Assembly: GCF_000308775.1 (NCBI RefSeq)
Contig: NZ_BAGJ01000259.1
Span: 1 to 45,266, forward strand
DNA length: 45,266 nt
Reading direction: 5' to 3'
From: Nocardia testacea NBRC 100365
GTDB taxonomy: Bacteria > Actinomycetota > Actinomycetes > Mycobacteriales > Mycobacteriaceae
Position numbers and translations under genes: made by a program. Positions 1-12,739 of this stretch are shown here, piece by piece. How positions within the stretch are numbered: position 1 is the first letter of the stretch; every line of letters begins with the position of its first letter. Below the pieces are notes generated by a model. It searched no databases. It had not been told where the DNA came from and was given only the letters and a program-made list of their open reading frames with translations.

Positions 1-233
1 TAGGCAGCGATGAACACAACCACGCCCGCGTCGGCGCGCCGGCTGGAGGGGTCACCGTAGTGCCCGCCGATAATCGGGCGGATAGGAGTACCCGCAGCCG
101 AAGGCGCTCTCGGTGATGGCCGTCCGGGCGCAGGACGGCACTCGCCGATGGATCACGACGACCCGAGATTTCCGAACTCCGTTGGATTCTCGGCGACCAC
201 TACCGGAGCCCGCACCTGGACAACTAGCAAAGA
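1..233. other. Upstream region without a recognisable gene
   Basis: No supported gene is seen. A 46-codon ATG frame (116-256, plus strand) runs into the palindrome downstream and has no recognisable content. On the minus strand, codons near the window edge are open but far too short to judge. The segment is probably the intergenic region upstream of the hydrolase operon. Confidence 0.5.
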
Positions 234-273
234 GTTGCTATACATTTCAGTGGTGACTGAAATCTATAGTAAC
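234..273. promoter_or_regulatory. 40-bp near-perfect palindromic operator
   Basis: The inner arms ATTTCAGT (244-251) and ACTGAAAT (256-263) are perfect inverted copies around GGTG. The symmetry continues outward through CTATA/TATAG (238-242, 265-269) and GTT/AAC (234-236, 271-273), with only two mismatched pairs (237/270 and 243/264). It ends 20 bp before the hydrolase ATG and contains TATAGT (265-270), a possible -10 element. It is AT-rich against a GC-rich background. The GbsR/MarR-type regulator encoded in the same operon is the obvious candidate ligand, which is an inference. Confidence 0.8.
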
Positions 274-293
274 AAGTGCCTTTCGGGGTGTTC

Positions 294-1244
294 ATGACCG
301 TGCAGCCAGAACCCGTGACATTCACCAGTCTGGGCACCCGCTGCGCAGGCGACCTCTACCTGCCGGACGAGGTGTCCGCGGGCTCGCCCGCGCCCGCGCT
401 GGTACTCGGACACAGTGGCGTGATGGTGAAGGAGGCACTGGTCTACTTCGCCCCCTACTTCGTGCAAGCGGGCTTTGTCGTGCTGGCCATCGACTACCGC
501 ACCGTCGGGTCGAGCGAGGGCGAGCCGCGCGGGCTGGACTACCCGGAACGGCAGGTGGAGGACTTCCGCAGCGCGATCTCCTACCTCCAGGCGCGCCCGG
601 AGGTCCAACCCGAGCGCATCGGCCTGTGGGGCGTCAGCATCGGCGGCTCCGTCGCCGTCCAGGCCGCCGTGCTCGACCGGCGCGCCAAGTGTGTCGTCGT
701 GCAGAGTCCGAGTGTGTGGAACGGGTGGCGGTACCTGGAGCGGCTGCTCGGCCGGAACGGGCTGCACGCACTGCGCGAGCGGCTGGACGAGGACTGGCAA
801 CGCCGCTACGAGACCGGCGAGAGCGCCCGCGTGCCGCACCTGAACCTGGACCACGAGACCGCCAAGGGCGCCCAAAACCTGTCGAGCGAGCTGTATCCCA
901 CCTACCGCAACGAGAAGACCCTCGACTCCACCGAGCAGATGCTCACCTTCGCGCCGGAGAACCTCATCGACCGGCTCGCGCCGACGCCGCTGCTGATGAT
1001 CGCCAACGGAGGCCACGATCCGTACCACATGCTCGAGGAAGCGCAGACCGCCTTCGCCAAGGCGGGCGAGCCCAAGCGACTGGAGGTTCTGCCCTACGAC
1101 GTCCTCGGCCTCTACACCGGCCCCGGCCTGGAGGAGGCGATAGGTCTGGCCGTCGATTGGTTCGACCGGTACCTGCGCCGGACCCGACTGGCCACCACCA
1201 CCCCGACGCCCACCCACGAGTCCGTCGCCGCTATGAAATGGTGA
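294..1244 (+). CDS. Alpha/beta-hydrolase, dienelactone hydrolase/S15-like
   Basis: A 316-residue cytoplasmic protein with the alpha/beta-hydrolase fold. The nucleophile elbow GVSIGG places the catalytic Ser at about residue 115, after the LGHSG segment that usually forms the oxyanion region. An acidic residue follows in NGGHDPY (Asp242). The stretch where relatives carry His in an HFxxY-x-G pattern reads VLGLYTG, so Val270 sits where the catalytic His is expected. This may mean altered or lost hydrolysis. The ATG at 294 is preferred over the GTG at 276 because GGGG lies at good spacing before it and 276 abuts the palindrome. It is the first gene of an operon with a regulator and a methyltransferase. 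The substrate is unknown; relatives act on small esters, lactones or polyketides. Confidence 0.8.
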   Translation: MTVQPEPVTFTSLGTRCAGDLYLPDEVSAGSPAPALVLGHSGVMVKEALVYFAPYFVQAGFVVLAIDYRTVGSSEGEPRGLDYPERQVEDFRSAISYLQARPEVQPERIGLWGVSIGGSVAVQAAVLDRRAKCVVVQSPSVWNGWRYLERLLGRNGLHALRERLDEDWQRRYETGESARVPHLNLDHETAKGAQNLSSELYPTYRNEKTLDSTEQMLTFAPENLIDRLAPTPLLMIANGGHDPYHMLEEAQTAFAKAGEPKRLEVLPYDVLGLYTGPGLEEAIGLAVDWFDRYLRRTRLATTTPTPTHESVAAMKW

Positions 1245-1270
1245 CCACCGGACATAGGGAGTGAGGCGCA

Positions 1271-1717
1271 ATGGGCGACGAACGGCAGGACCAGCTTATG
1301 CGATGGGTGGAACGGGTAGCCACCTTCTGCGTGGAGGAGTGGGGGCTGCCGCCGATCACCGGGCGCGTCCTCGGCTGGCTGATGATCTGCGACCCACCTG
1401 AGCAGTCCGCCGGCGCGATCGCCGACACGATCCAGGCCAGCCGCGCGTCCCTGACCTCCAACATGCGCCTGCTCACCACCATCGGGCTGGTGCGCAAGGT
1501 CCGCCGCCCCGGCGACCGCACCGCCTACTACCGCATCGAGGACGACGCCTGGCACAAGGTCGTCCAACGCAAACTCGACAGCCTCAGCGCGTTCGGCGAT
1601 ATCGCCGAGGAGGGCTTCGCCCTCACCGAAGGCGTACATGCCGAACGCATCAAGGCGGCCCAGGAATCCCTGACCTGGTTGCGGGACATCGCCGCCCGCA
1701 CCCCCCCGAAGCACTAG
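1271..1717 (+). CDS. GbsR/MarR-type transcriptional regulator
   Basis: A 148-residue winged-helix protein. The N-terminal helix (RWVERVATFCVEEWGLPPITGRVLGWL) is typical of the GbsR subgroup of MarR proteins. The HTH lies at about residues 50-75 (SAGAIADTIQASRASLTSNM) and the wing at about 75-95 (VRRPGDRTAYYRIED). These proteins bind palindromic operators as dimers, often next to their own operon. The start has a purine-rich site (GGGAGTGAGG), and the gene lies 26 bp after the hydrolase and 7 bp before the methyltransferase. It probably controls this operon through the 234-273 palindrome. The effector cannot be read from the sequence. Confidence 0.85.
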   Translation: MGDERQDQLMRWVERVATFCVEEWGLPPITGRVLGWLMICDPPEQSAGAIADTIQASRASLTSNMRLLTTIGLVRKVRRPGDRTAYYRIEDDAWHKVVQRKLDSLSAFGDIAEEGFALTEGVHAERIKAAQESLTWLRDIAARTPPKH

Positions 1718-1724
1718 GAAACCC

Positions 1725-2549
1725 ATGCCATCGCAACAACTCGGCCTCAGCCCGGTCCAGGAGACGCTGTTTCTCACCCTCTGCGCACGAGCAATGGACA
1801 GTACGGGACCGAACCCGATCCTCGGCGATACCCTCGCCGCAGCGGTCGCGGACCGGATCGCCGAGGACACCGGTTACGACTTCGCCAAGCTCGAACTCGA
1901 GCCGAGCCTCGTCGCCAGCACCGCGCTCCGCGCCAGAAAGCTCGACGACGTCATCCACCAGTTCATTGCCACACACCCCGACGCGATCGTCGTCGACCTG
2001 GGCTGCGGCCTCGACACCCGGTTTGCCCGCTGCGCCCCACCCTCCGGCGTCGACTGGTACGACGTCGACTTCCCCGAGGTCGCAGACCTACGTCAGCGAT
2101 ACCTCCCGGACCGGTCACACCTGGTCGCCGCGGATGTCACCGAGCCCAACTGGTCACAGGTCCTGCCGGACGACCGACCCGCCATGATCGTGGCCGAAGG
2201 CCTGGTGCCCTTCCTGCCCGGCGATTCGTTCCAGACCATGATCCGCCAACTGGTCACCCGGCTCTCGGCCGGCGAACTCGCGCTCAACGGCTACACCCGC
2301 TTCGCCGCCTGGGCGATGAAATACCACCCCTCCATCAAGGCTCTCGGCATCGCCGCCGCCCAAGGCTTCGACGACCCGCACGAGCCGGAGCACTGGGACG
2401 CCGGCCTCACCCTGGTCGCAGAGCAACTGCTTACCCGCGCCCCGGAAGTGGCCGCGTTCCCGCAACCGGTGCGTGCACTCACCCGCCTCATGGCCCGCAG
2501 CACCGCGATGTCCCGCCAGGGCACACGCATACTCCACTACCGATTCTGA
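1725..2549 (+). CDS. LCMT/TcmP-type class I SAM-dependent methyltransferase
   Basis: A 274-residue protein with SAM-binding motif I as VVDLGCGLDTRF (about residues 87-98). It belongs to the leucine carboxyl methyltransferase-like family (PPM/TcmP type), common in actinomycetes as O-methyltransferases of carboxylates or polyketides. A conserved acidic segment (VDWYDVDFPEV, about 108-118) follows and fits the ribose/adenine contacts of the Rossmann fold. The protein is probably soluble. It is the last gene of the operon and is followed by a hairpin 8 bp after the stop. The substrate is unknown. Together with the hydrolase it suggests modification of one small carboxylic-acid-type molecule. Confidence 0.82.
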   Translation: MPSQQLGLSPVQETLFLTLCARAMDSTGPNPILGDTLAAAVADRIAEDTGYDFAKLELEPSLVASTALRARKLDDVIHQFIATHPDAIVVDLGCGLDTRFARCAPPSGVDWYDVDFPEVADLRQRYLPDRSHLVAADVTEPNWSQVLPDDRPAMIVAEGLVPFLPGDSFQTMIRQLVTRLSAGELALNGYTRFAAWAMKYHPSIKALGIAAAQGFDDPHEPEHWDAGLTLVAEQLLTRAPEVAAFPQPVRALTRLMARSTAMSRQGTRILHYRF

Positions 2550-2556
2550 ACAGCGC

Positions 2557-2579
2557 GCCTACCTGACTTCCAGGTGGGC
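2557..2579 (+). terminator. Hairpin terminator after the methyltransferase
   Basis: GCCTACCTG and CAGGTGGGC pair over nine positions (one G-U) around the loop ACTTC, starting eight bases after the stop codon. There is no T-tract, as is common for actinobacterial terminators. Confidence 0.6.
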
Positions 2580-2995
2580 TACGACACCTGGTGCCGGTGG
2601 TGATCGCCGAGAATCCAACCCGCAGCCGATTCTGTGCTGTTCATGGCCACGACGCGGGGCGCCCGTACGCCGAAGCTCGCCGCGAGTTCCGCGGCTCGGG
2701 TACTGATTCGATCAAGATCCACGCGGACATGATCACCTACCGCTCCCGAAAATACAGACCATATGGTTTGCGGGCTGATTCACGCGATATCGCCCGGGCG
2801 ATATCGAGACGGGCACGAACACCTATCGGGGTTCGGCGCGGTCTCGAAAACTTGGTTACGAGACGGCTCTTGGGTGCGCGGGCGGCCCCGGCGGCACTGT
2901 CTACTGCTGCACGGACCTACCCCCTGACAGCCATCAGGGAAGTGGGCGTTACCGGCGGTCAGAACCGGAAATCGGCAGCTATCCGCGGTAGTTCC
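2580..2995. other. Intergenic region between convergent genes
   Basis: No convincing gene is seen. Open frames here are only shadows or extensions and lack family features. The segment is slightly less GC-rich than its surroundings. Its one ordered element is the perfect 22-bp palindrome at 2785-2806, listed separately. Confidence 0.55.
2785..2806. repeat. Perfect 22-bp palindrome, CGATATCGCCC/GGGCGATATCG
   Basis: Every base pairs with its symmetric partner and there is no loop. It sits between the convergent methyltransferase and OsmC genes. It could be an operator-type protein site or the core of a bidirectional terminator. The missing loop favours a protein-binding site. Confidence 0.75.
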
Positions 2996-3547
2996 TTACC
3001 GAGACTTTCTCGCGGATGTTCCCGGACTCCCGGCCCGAGCGGTTTCGAGCGTGGTGTGCACCGGTGTCACGCCGGTGGTCAGGTCCAGGACCGGGCAATG
3101 CGCCTCGACCGCGGCCTGGAGTTCGGCGTAGCGCTCGGCGGTCTCCGGCCCGGTGACCCGCACCCGCAACCGCACGGCCTGGAAGCCGGCGCGCACCCGG
3201 TCGTCGAGACCGAAGAAGCCGCGTACGTCCAGGTCGCCTTCGGCTTCGACGGACAGTTCATCGACCACCAGGCCCAGCCGCTGGGCCCAGAACCGGTAGG
3301 TGACGATATGGCAGGAGATCAATGCGCCGAGATACACCTCGACCGGGTTCGCGGCGGTGTCGTCGCCACCGAGCGCCGGTGGCTCGTCGACCGGGAAGCG
3401 GTGCGCGCCCGCGGTGATCGTGCTGCCCACCGCGCCCCGCGGGGTGCCTGCGGCCCGGAAGATCACCGTCGCGGCAGCGGGGTCGTCCCGCACGGCCTTC
3501 GCGGTGGCCTCGGTGATGTCGTTGAGTGCTGTCGTGCCGGTGGTCAT
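2996..3547 (-). CDS. OsmC-family peroxiredoxin-like protein
   Basis: A 183-residue protein of the OsmC/Ohr superfamily, whose characterised members reduce organic and inorganic hydroperoxides with two reactive cysteines. Both are present: Cys79 in GALISCHI and Cys151 in EAHCPVLD, with the segment GGDDTAANPVEVYLGAL before the first, as expected. The ATG at 3547 gives the usual length; a longer upstream frame would add arginine-rich residues unlike the family. It lies downstream of the acyl-CoA carboxylase on the same strand but is separated from it by a strong terminator, so it is probably transcribed alone. Ohr and OsmC cannot be told apart with confidence here. Confidence 0.88.
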   Translation of the reverse strand: MTTGTTALNDITEATAKAVRDDPAAATVIFRAAGTPRGAVGSTITAGAHRFPVDEPPALGGDDTAANPVEVYLGALISCHIVTYRFWAQRLGLVVDELSVEAEGDLDVRGFFGLDDRVRAGFQAVRLRVRVTGPETAERYAELQAAVEAHCPVLDLTTGVTPVHTTLETARAGSPGTSARKSR

Positions 3548-3758
3548 GGTTGCCGACCGTAGATCCGGCCGGAGGGCGCGGCCAGGATTGTGCTCCGCCC
3601 GATGCCAATTCACCGGCGCGAGGGCGGCCGGCCACCGGAGCGGATCGGGAAGCCCCCGCCGCATCGGTGTGCGGAACTGTTCAGGGCCTGCGTACCGAGT
3701 GCCGGGCGCAGCGGACCGGCCCGCTGTCGGATGGCAGTGGCCGCGGGGATTTCGAACA

Positions 3759-3794
3759 CATCGGGGCCCCGCCATATGCGGCGGGGCCCCGATG
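3759..3794 (-). terminator. Strong terminator hairpin of the acyl-CoA carboxylase gene
   Basis: CATCGGGGCCCCGCC and GGCGGGGCCCCGATG form perfect 15-bp arms around a six-base loop, 36 bases after the carboxylase stop codon in the direction of transcription. It separates the carboxylase from the OsmC gene. Confidence 0.85.
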
Positions 3795-3830
3795 CTCAGG
3801 TGGACGTCGTCGAGGACGACTGTCCGGTGA

Positions 3831-9299
<5,469 letters not shown>

Positions 9300-9779
9300 T
9301 ATCCCTGGCTCCTTCGTCTGTAGGGCACGGTCACGGAAGTACCGTTTGCGGCTCGGCTCTGCGTAGTGTGCACCCGCGGGACCACTATGTGCACAGCGTG
9401 CGGGTGCTACTCGCCCGTATTTTCGGTGGGCGGGTCGATCGGCCGGGTCGCGAACGACCGAGTGATCCGGAGAACACTTACCCGAAAGGGATGTCGCAAT
9501 CCACCGACACGGCGCTACAGGCACCGATCGTTGGATTGAGCGAAGGGTGCCCGTGAGCGACCTGGGCGGGCACTTCGTGCAGGTGAGGTGGTGTGTGCGG
9601 AGTTCGCCGGCCGGTGCTCGGGCGGTGGGTTGCCCGGCCCGGCGGCGGACGCGGTACCGCGCGGGCGCGACGCGCGGGGCCGGGGTGCGGCCGGCATATT
9701 CCGGCCCTACCGAAACCACCCGGTCGTCGGAACCCCCGCAGACGCGCCGCCAGGGGTTCGCGGCGATCCGGGGACGGAT
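9300..9779. other. 480-bp intergenic region upstream of the carboxylase gene
   Basis: No supported gene is seen. It holds the promoter region of the carboxylase and the downstream region of the IclR gene, both on the minus strand. Inverted repeats seen: GCACCCGC (9370-9377) with GCGGGTGC (9400-9407), about 70 bp before the carboxylase start and a possible operator; and GTGCCCG (9547-9553) with CGGGCAC (9567-9573), extendable by CGAAG/CTTCG with a bulge, a possible terminator for the IclR transcript. All of these are tentative. Confidence 0.5.
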
Positions 9780-10502
9780 TCAGTGCAGCAGGGTGCCCAA
9801 TTGCCGGGCCGCGTCGCGGACCGCGGCCGCCAGTGCCGGCTCGTCGTCGACCTCGAAGACGGAGATGCCGATGGTGGCTTCCGGTTCGCCCCGGCGGCGG
9901 GGGACGAGCGCCGAGATGCCGAACACGGTCGCGACGACCTCGCCGCGGGTGAGGGCGTAGCCGCGGGCGCGCGCCGTCTCGACCTCGGGACGTTCACCGG
10001 GAACGGGCGGCAGCGCGGCGAGCATCGCCAACCCCGCCGAGCCGCGGTCTATGGGATGGACCTGACCCGGCCGGAAGGCCACATGGACCTGGGCGTTGCG
10101 CGGTTCGACCACCAGTAGCGCGCGGACCTCGGTCGTGTTCTCGCGCAGTACCAGGTGGACGGTGGCGCGAGTGCGTTCGGCGAGCTCCTCCATCACCGGC
10201 CGCGCGACCGTGCGCAGGTCCTGTTCGACCGGCTCGGCCAGGGTGACCAGGCCCGCGCCGAGCGTGACGCGGCGGGTGTCGTCACGGCGGCACAGGCGGT
10301 GGGCTTCCAGGGTGCGGACCAGCCGATGCGCGACGGTGCGGTGCACGCCGACGGTCTCGGCGAGGTCGGTGATCGACAGCCCGTGCGGATGGCGGGCCAG
10401 GGCCTCCAGGAGCTCGAGCCCGTGGTGGAGCGTTTTCGACATTCCGGAGTCGAGCTCGACGCCGGTGGTGGGCGCACTCCCGGTGGCGGTGCTGTGGTTC
10501 AT
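9780..10502 (-). CDS. IclR-family transcriptional regulator
   Basis: A 240-residue protein. The winged HTH occupies about residues 25-80 (LSITDLAETVGVHRTVAHRLVRTLEAH) and the IclR effector-binding domain the rest (QVHVAFRPGQVHPIDRGSAGLAMLAALP is the usual core). IclR proteins commonly control aromatic and central catabolic operons and often activate in the presence of the substrate. The ATG at 10502 is chosen because AGAAGGA lies just upstream; a GTG start at 10535 is also possible. It is divergent from the NTF2-SDR-flavoprotein operon, with three matching half-sites in between. It probably regulates that operon and itself, and possibly the homogentisate genes. The effector is unknown. Confidence 0.9.
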   Translation of the reverse strand: MNHSTATGSAPTTGVELDSGMSKTLHHGLELLEALARHPHGLSITDLAETVGVHRTVAHRLVRTLEAHRLCRRDDTRRVTLGAGLVTLAEPVEQDLRTVARPVMEELAERTRATVHLVLRENTTEVRALLVVEPRNAQVHVAFRPGQVHPIDRGSAGLAMLAALPPVPGERPEVETARARGYALTRGEVVATVFGISALVPRRRGEPEATIGISVFEVDDEPALAAAVRDAARQLGTLLH

Positions 10503-10550
10503 CACGTCCTTCTTGACTTTTGTGAGTGCCGACACCTAGCCTTCACTCAT

Positions 10551-10577
10551 ATCGCACAGTGCGTGCGATTATCGCAC
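10551..10577. promoter_or_regulatory. Triple half-site array, probable IclR operator
   Basis: ATCGCAC (10551-10557), GTGCGAT (10563-10569) and ATCGCAC (10571-10577) alternate in orientation. The second and third form a 15-bp palindrome with a single central base, a size usual for IclR-type sites. The first and second form another with five central bases. The array lies in the divergent region between the IclR gene and the catabolic operon. Confidence 0.75.
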
Positions 10578-10630
10578 ACTGAGTCGGCGGGGGCAAGCGG
10601 AGGCTCTGCGATCACGTCGAGGAGAATTCG

Positions 10631-11077
10631 ATGACCACGGTTTCGATCGGCGACCTACCCGATCCGGCGACGGTCGCCGCGGTCCACCAGCTGTACGGCT
10701 TCCAGAGCCATCACATCGACAACGGCCGGGCCGCCGACTGGGCGGCCACCTTCACACCGGCCGGTGAGTTCCACTCACCGAGCTACCCCGAGCCGGTGAC
10801 GGGGACCGCGGCGCTCACCGAATTCGCGCGCGCGTTCCACGAAGCGGCCCGGGCGGCGGGCGAGGTACACCGGCACGTCGTCACGAACATCGCGGTCCGG
10901 CGCCTGGACTCCTCGACCCTCGAGGCCCACGCCTACCTGCAGATCGTGGCCACCCCGCGCGGTGGGTCCGCGCGCCTGGTGCGGATGACCACGATCGAGG
11001 ACCGCCTCGAACTCGGTGACGGCCGCTGGTCGGTCGCCCACCGGCGCGTCTCCCGCGACGACGCGCCACAGCGGTAG
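10631..11077 (+). CDS. NTF2-fold (SnoaL/ketosteroid isomerase-like) protein
   Basis: A 148-residue protein of the SnoaL/NTF2-like superfamily, suggested by the pattern VAAVHQLYGFQSHHIDNGRAADWAATFTPAGEF near residues 15-50 and the closing segment DGRWSVAHRR. Family members are small-molecule isomerases, cyclases, hydratases or ring-hydroxylase small subunits. The closest logic here is a ketosteroid isomerase-like or dehydratase-like step. A good ribosome site (GAGGAG) precedes the ATG. It opens an operon with two dehydrogenases and a flavoprotein, so it probably acts on the same carbocycle. The actual reaction is unknown. Confidence 0.7.
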   Translation: MTTVSIGDLPDPATVAAVHQLYGFQSHHIDNGRAADWAATFTPAGEFHSPSYPEPVTGTAALTEFARAFHEAARAAGEVHRHVVTNIAVRRLDSSTLEAHAYLQIVATPRGGSARLVRMTTIEDRLELGDGRWSVAHRRVSRDDAPQR

Positions 11078-11127
11078 GCCGCGGCGCGACCCCGCACGGA
11101 TTTCCACACGATTTCGGAGGACAACAG

Positions 11128-11964
11128 ATGAGCACCACCACCGAGCAGCCCAACCCCGGGCGCACCGACGCGGCACCGATGACCGCGCACTACCCGGAAA
11201 TGGCCGGCAAGGTCGCCGTGGTCACCGGGGCGGCCCAGGGTATGGGTGCGGTGTTCGCGGCGGGCCTGGCCACCCGCGGGGTGTCGGTGGTCGCCGCCGA
11301 TATCAACGAAGAGCAGGTCGTCGCCACCGCGCAGGGGATCGGCACCGAACTCGCCGCGCAGTCGCTCGCGGCGGATCCGGGCCGCGTGGTCGGGATGCGC
11401 GCGGATGTGACCGTCCCCGCCGACCACGAGAAACTCGCCGAACGCGCCGTCGCGGAATTCGGCCGGATCGATTTCTGGATAAACAACGCCGGTATCTTCC
11501 CCTTCGCGCTCGCCGAGGACATCTCACCCGAGCAGATCGGCGCGACCCTGAAGGTGAACGTCGAAGGCGTGCTCTACGGCGCGCAGGCAGCGGCCCGGCA
11601 CATGGCGCCCGGCGGCGCCATCGTGAACATGTCCTCGGTCTCGGCGCTGCGGGTGCGCAAGGGCCGCGGCGCCTACTGCACATCCAAGGCCGCGGTGGCG
11701 CATATGACCGAATCGCTCGCCGTCGAACTCGGTGACAAAGGGATCCGCGTCAACTCCATCGCGCCGGGCTATATCGACACCGCAATGACCCGCTGGGTAC
11801 AGGACGATCCCGCCGCGCTCGCGCACGCGCTCGAGGTCGTCCCGCTGCATCGGCTCGGCTCGCCCGAGGAAGTGTTCGGCCCGCTGCTGTTCCTGCTGTC
11901 CGACAGCGCCCGCTACGTCACCGGGCACAGCATCGCCGTCGACGGTGGGTCCCGCCATGTCTGA
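11128..11964 (+). CDS. Short-chain dehydrogenase/reductase
   Basis: A 278-residue classical SDR. The cofactor loop TGAAQGMG lies near residue 32, INNAG near 117, and the catalytic Ser-Tyr-Lys is seen as MSSVS followed by YCTSK (about 188-192). The acidic residue of VVAADINEE after beta-2 favours NAD(H) over NADP(H). These enzymes interconvert secondary alcohols and ketones. A GGAGG site lies seven bases before the ATG. The stop overlaps the start of the next SDR by eight bases, so the two are translationally coupled. Two SDRs beside a KstD/FrdA-like flavoprotein suggest stepwise oxidation of a hydroxylated ring. Confidence 0.88.
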   Translation: MSTTTEQPNPGRTDAAPMTAHYPEMAGKVAVVTGAAQGMGAVFAAGLATRGVSVVAADINEEQVVATAQGIGTELAAQSLAADPGRVVGMRADVTVPADHEKLAERAVAEFGRIDFWINNAGIFPFALAEDISPEQIGATLKVNVEGVLYGAQAAARHMAPGGAIVNMSSVSALRVRKGRGAYCTSKAAVAHMTESLAVELGDKGIRVNSIAPGYIDTAMTRWVQDDPAALAHALEVVPLHRLGSPEEVFGPLLFLLSDSARYVTGHSIAVDGGSRHV

Positions 11965-12739
11965 TCGGCCGAACTATCCCGGCGTCGTCCTGGTCACCGG
12001 CGCCGCCGCGGGTATGGGCGCGGCCCACGCCCGGGCGCTGGGCGCGCTCGGCACCCATGTGTGCCTGGCCGACGTCGCCGACACCGAAGAGCTGGCGGCG
12101 GAGATCGTCGCCGCCGGCGGGTCCGCGAGCAGCCACCGCCTCGATGTCGCGGACCGGGAGGACTGGACCCGGGTGGTGGACGAGATCGGTTCCCGGCGCG
12201 GCGAGCTCGGCGGGCTGGTGAACAACGCGGGTATCTCGCGGCGGCTCGAGTTCATGGACACCCCGGACGAGATCTGGGACCGGACGCTGCGGATCAACCT
12301 GTTCGGCCCCTTCTACGGGATGCAGGCCGTGGCGCCGCTCATGCGTGACTCCGGCGGCGGATCCATTGTCAACATCTCCTCCATCTCCGGGCAGATCGGC
12401 TACTTCTCGCCGGCCTACTCGGCCAGCAAATGGGGGCTGACCGGGTTGTCGAAATCGGCGGCCGGTGGCCTGGCGAAATGGAATATCCGGGTGAATTCCG
12501 TGCACCCGGGCCTGGTGGGCACGGCGCTGGTGAGCGGCTCGGGCGGGTTCGTGGAGTCGTCGCTGCGGTCCATCCCGATGGGCCGGATGGGCGCGCCGCA
12601 GGAGATCACCGACGCCGTCCTGCACCTGCTGTCGGATCGGTCGAGCTATATGACCGGCAGTGAGGTCACCGTCGACGGTGGCCTGGTCTCCAACGGTCTG
12701 TACCACCGAATCGTCGCGGAGACCGAGGGGAGCCTGTAG
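11957..12739 (+). CDS. Short-chain dehydrogenase/reductase
   Basis: A 260-residue classical SDR with the cofactor loop TGAAAGMG near residue 14, Asp in LADVAD after beta-2 (NAD-type), NNAG near 91, and the catalytic Ser-Tyr-Lys as ISSIS and YSASK (about 155-159). The ATG at 11957 sits inside the end of the previous SDR gene (eight-base overlap). An upstream in-frame GTG at 11945 is less likely. The stop TAG shares its last base with the GTG start of the flavoprotein. It probably oxidises or reduces a second hydroxyl or keto group of the pathway intermediate. The substrate is unknown. Confidence 0.88.
   Translation: MSDRPNYPGVVLVTGAAAGMGAAHARALGALGTHVCLADVADTEELAAEIVAAGGSASSHRLDVADREDWTRVVDEIGSRRGELGGLVNNAGISRRLEFMDTPDEIWDRTLRINLFGPFYGMQAVAPLMRDSGGGSIVNISSISGQIGYFSPAYSASKWGLTGLSKSAAGGLAKWNIRVNSVHPGLVGTALVSGSGGFVESSLRSIPMGRMGAPQEITDAVLHLLSDRSSYMTGSEVTVDGGLVSNGLYHRIVAETEGSL

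Noticed and set aside
116..256. A 46-codon ATG frame upstream of the hydrolase
   Set aside because: No ribosome site of note, no recognisable sequence, and it runs into the regulatory palindrome.
2595..2640. Possible tRNA remnant on the minus strand (a stretch resembling a T-arm, GGGTTGGATTC)
   Set aside because: The TTCG loop is broken and no anticodon arm, D-arm or acceptor stem can be drawn.
9370..9407. GCACCCGC/GCGGGTGC inverted repeat as a terminator
   Set aside because: The arms are 22 bases apart, it is 370 bp from the upstream gene's end, and it lies close to the carboxylase start; at most a weak operator candidate.
9300..9719. N-terminal extension of the carboxylase
   Set aside because: The added residues are Pro/Arg-rich and unlike the family, whereas the GTG at 9299 has a strong ribosome site and starts exactly at the conserved FSRIAIVNRGEAA.
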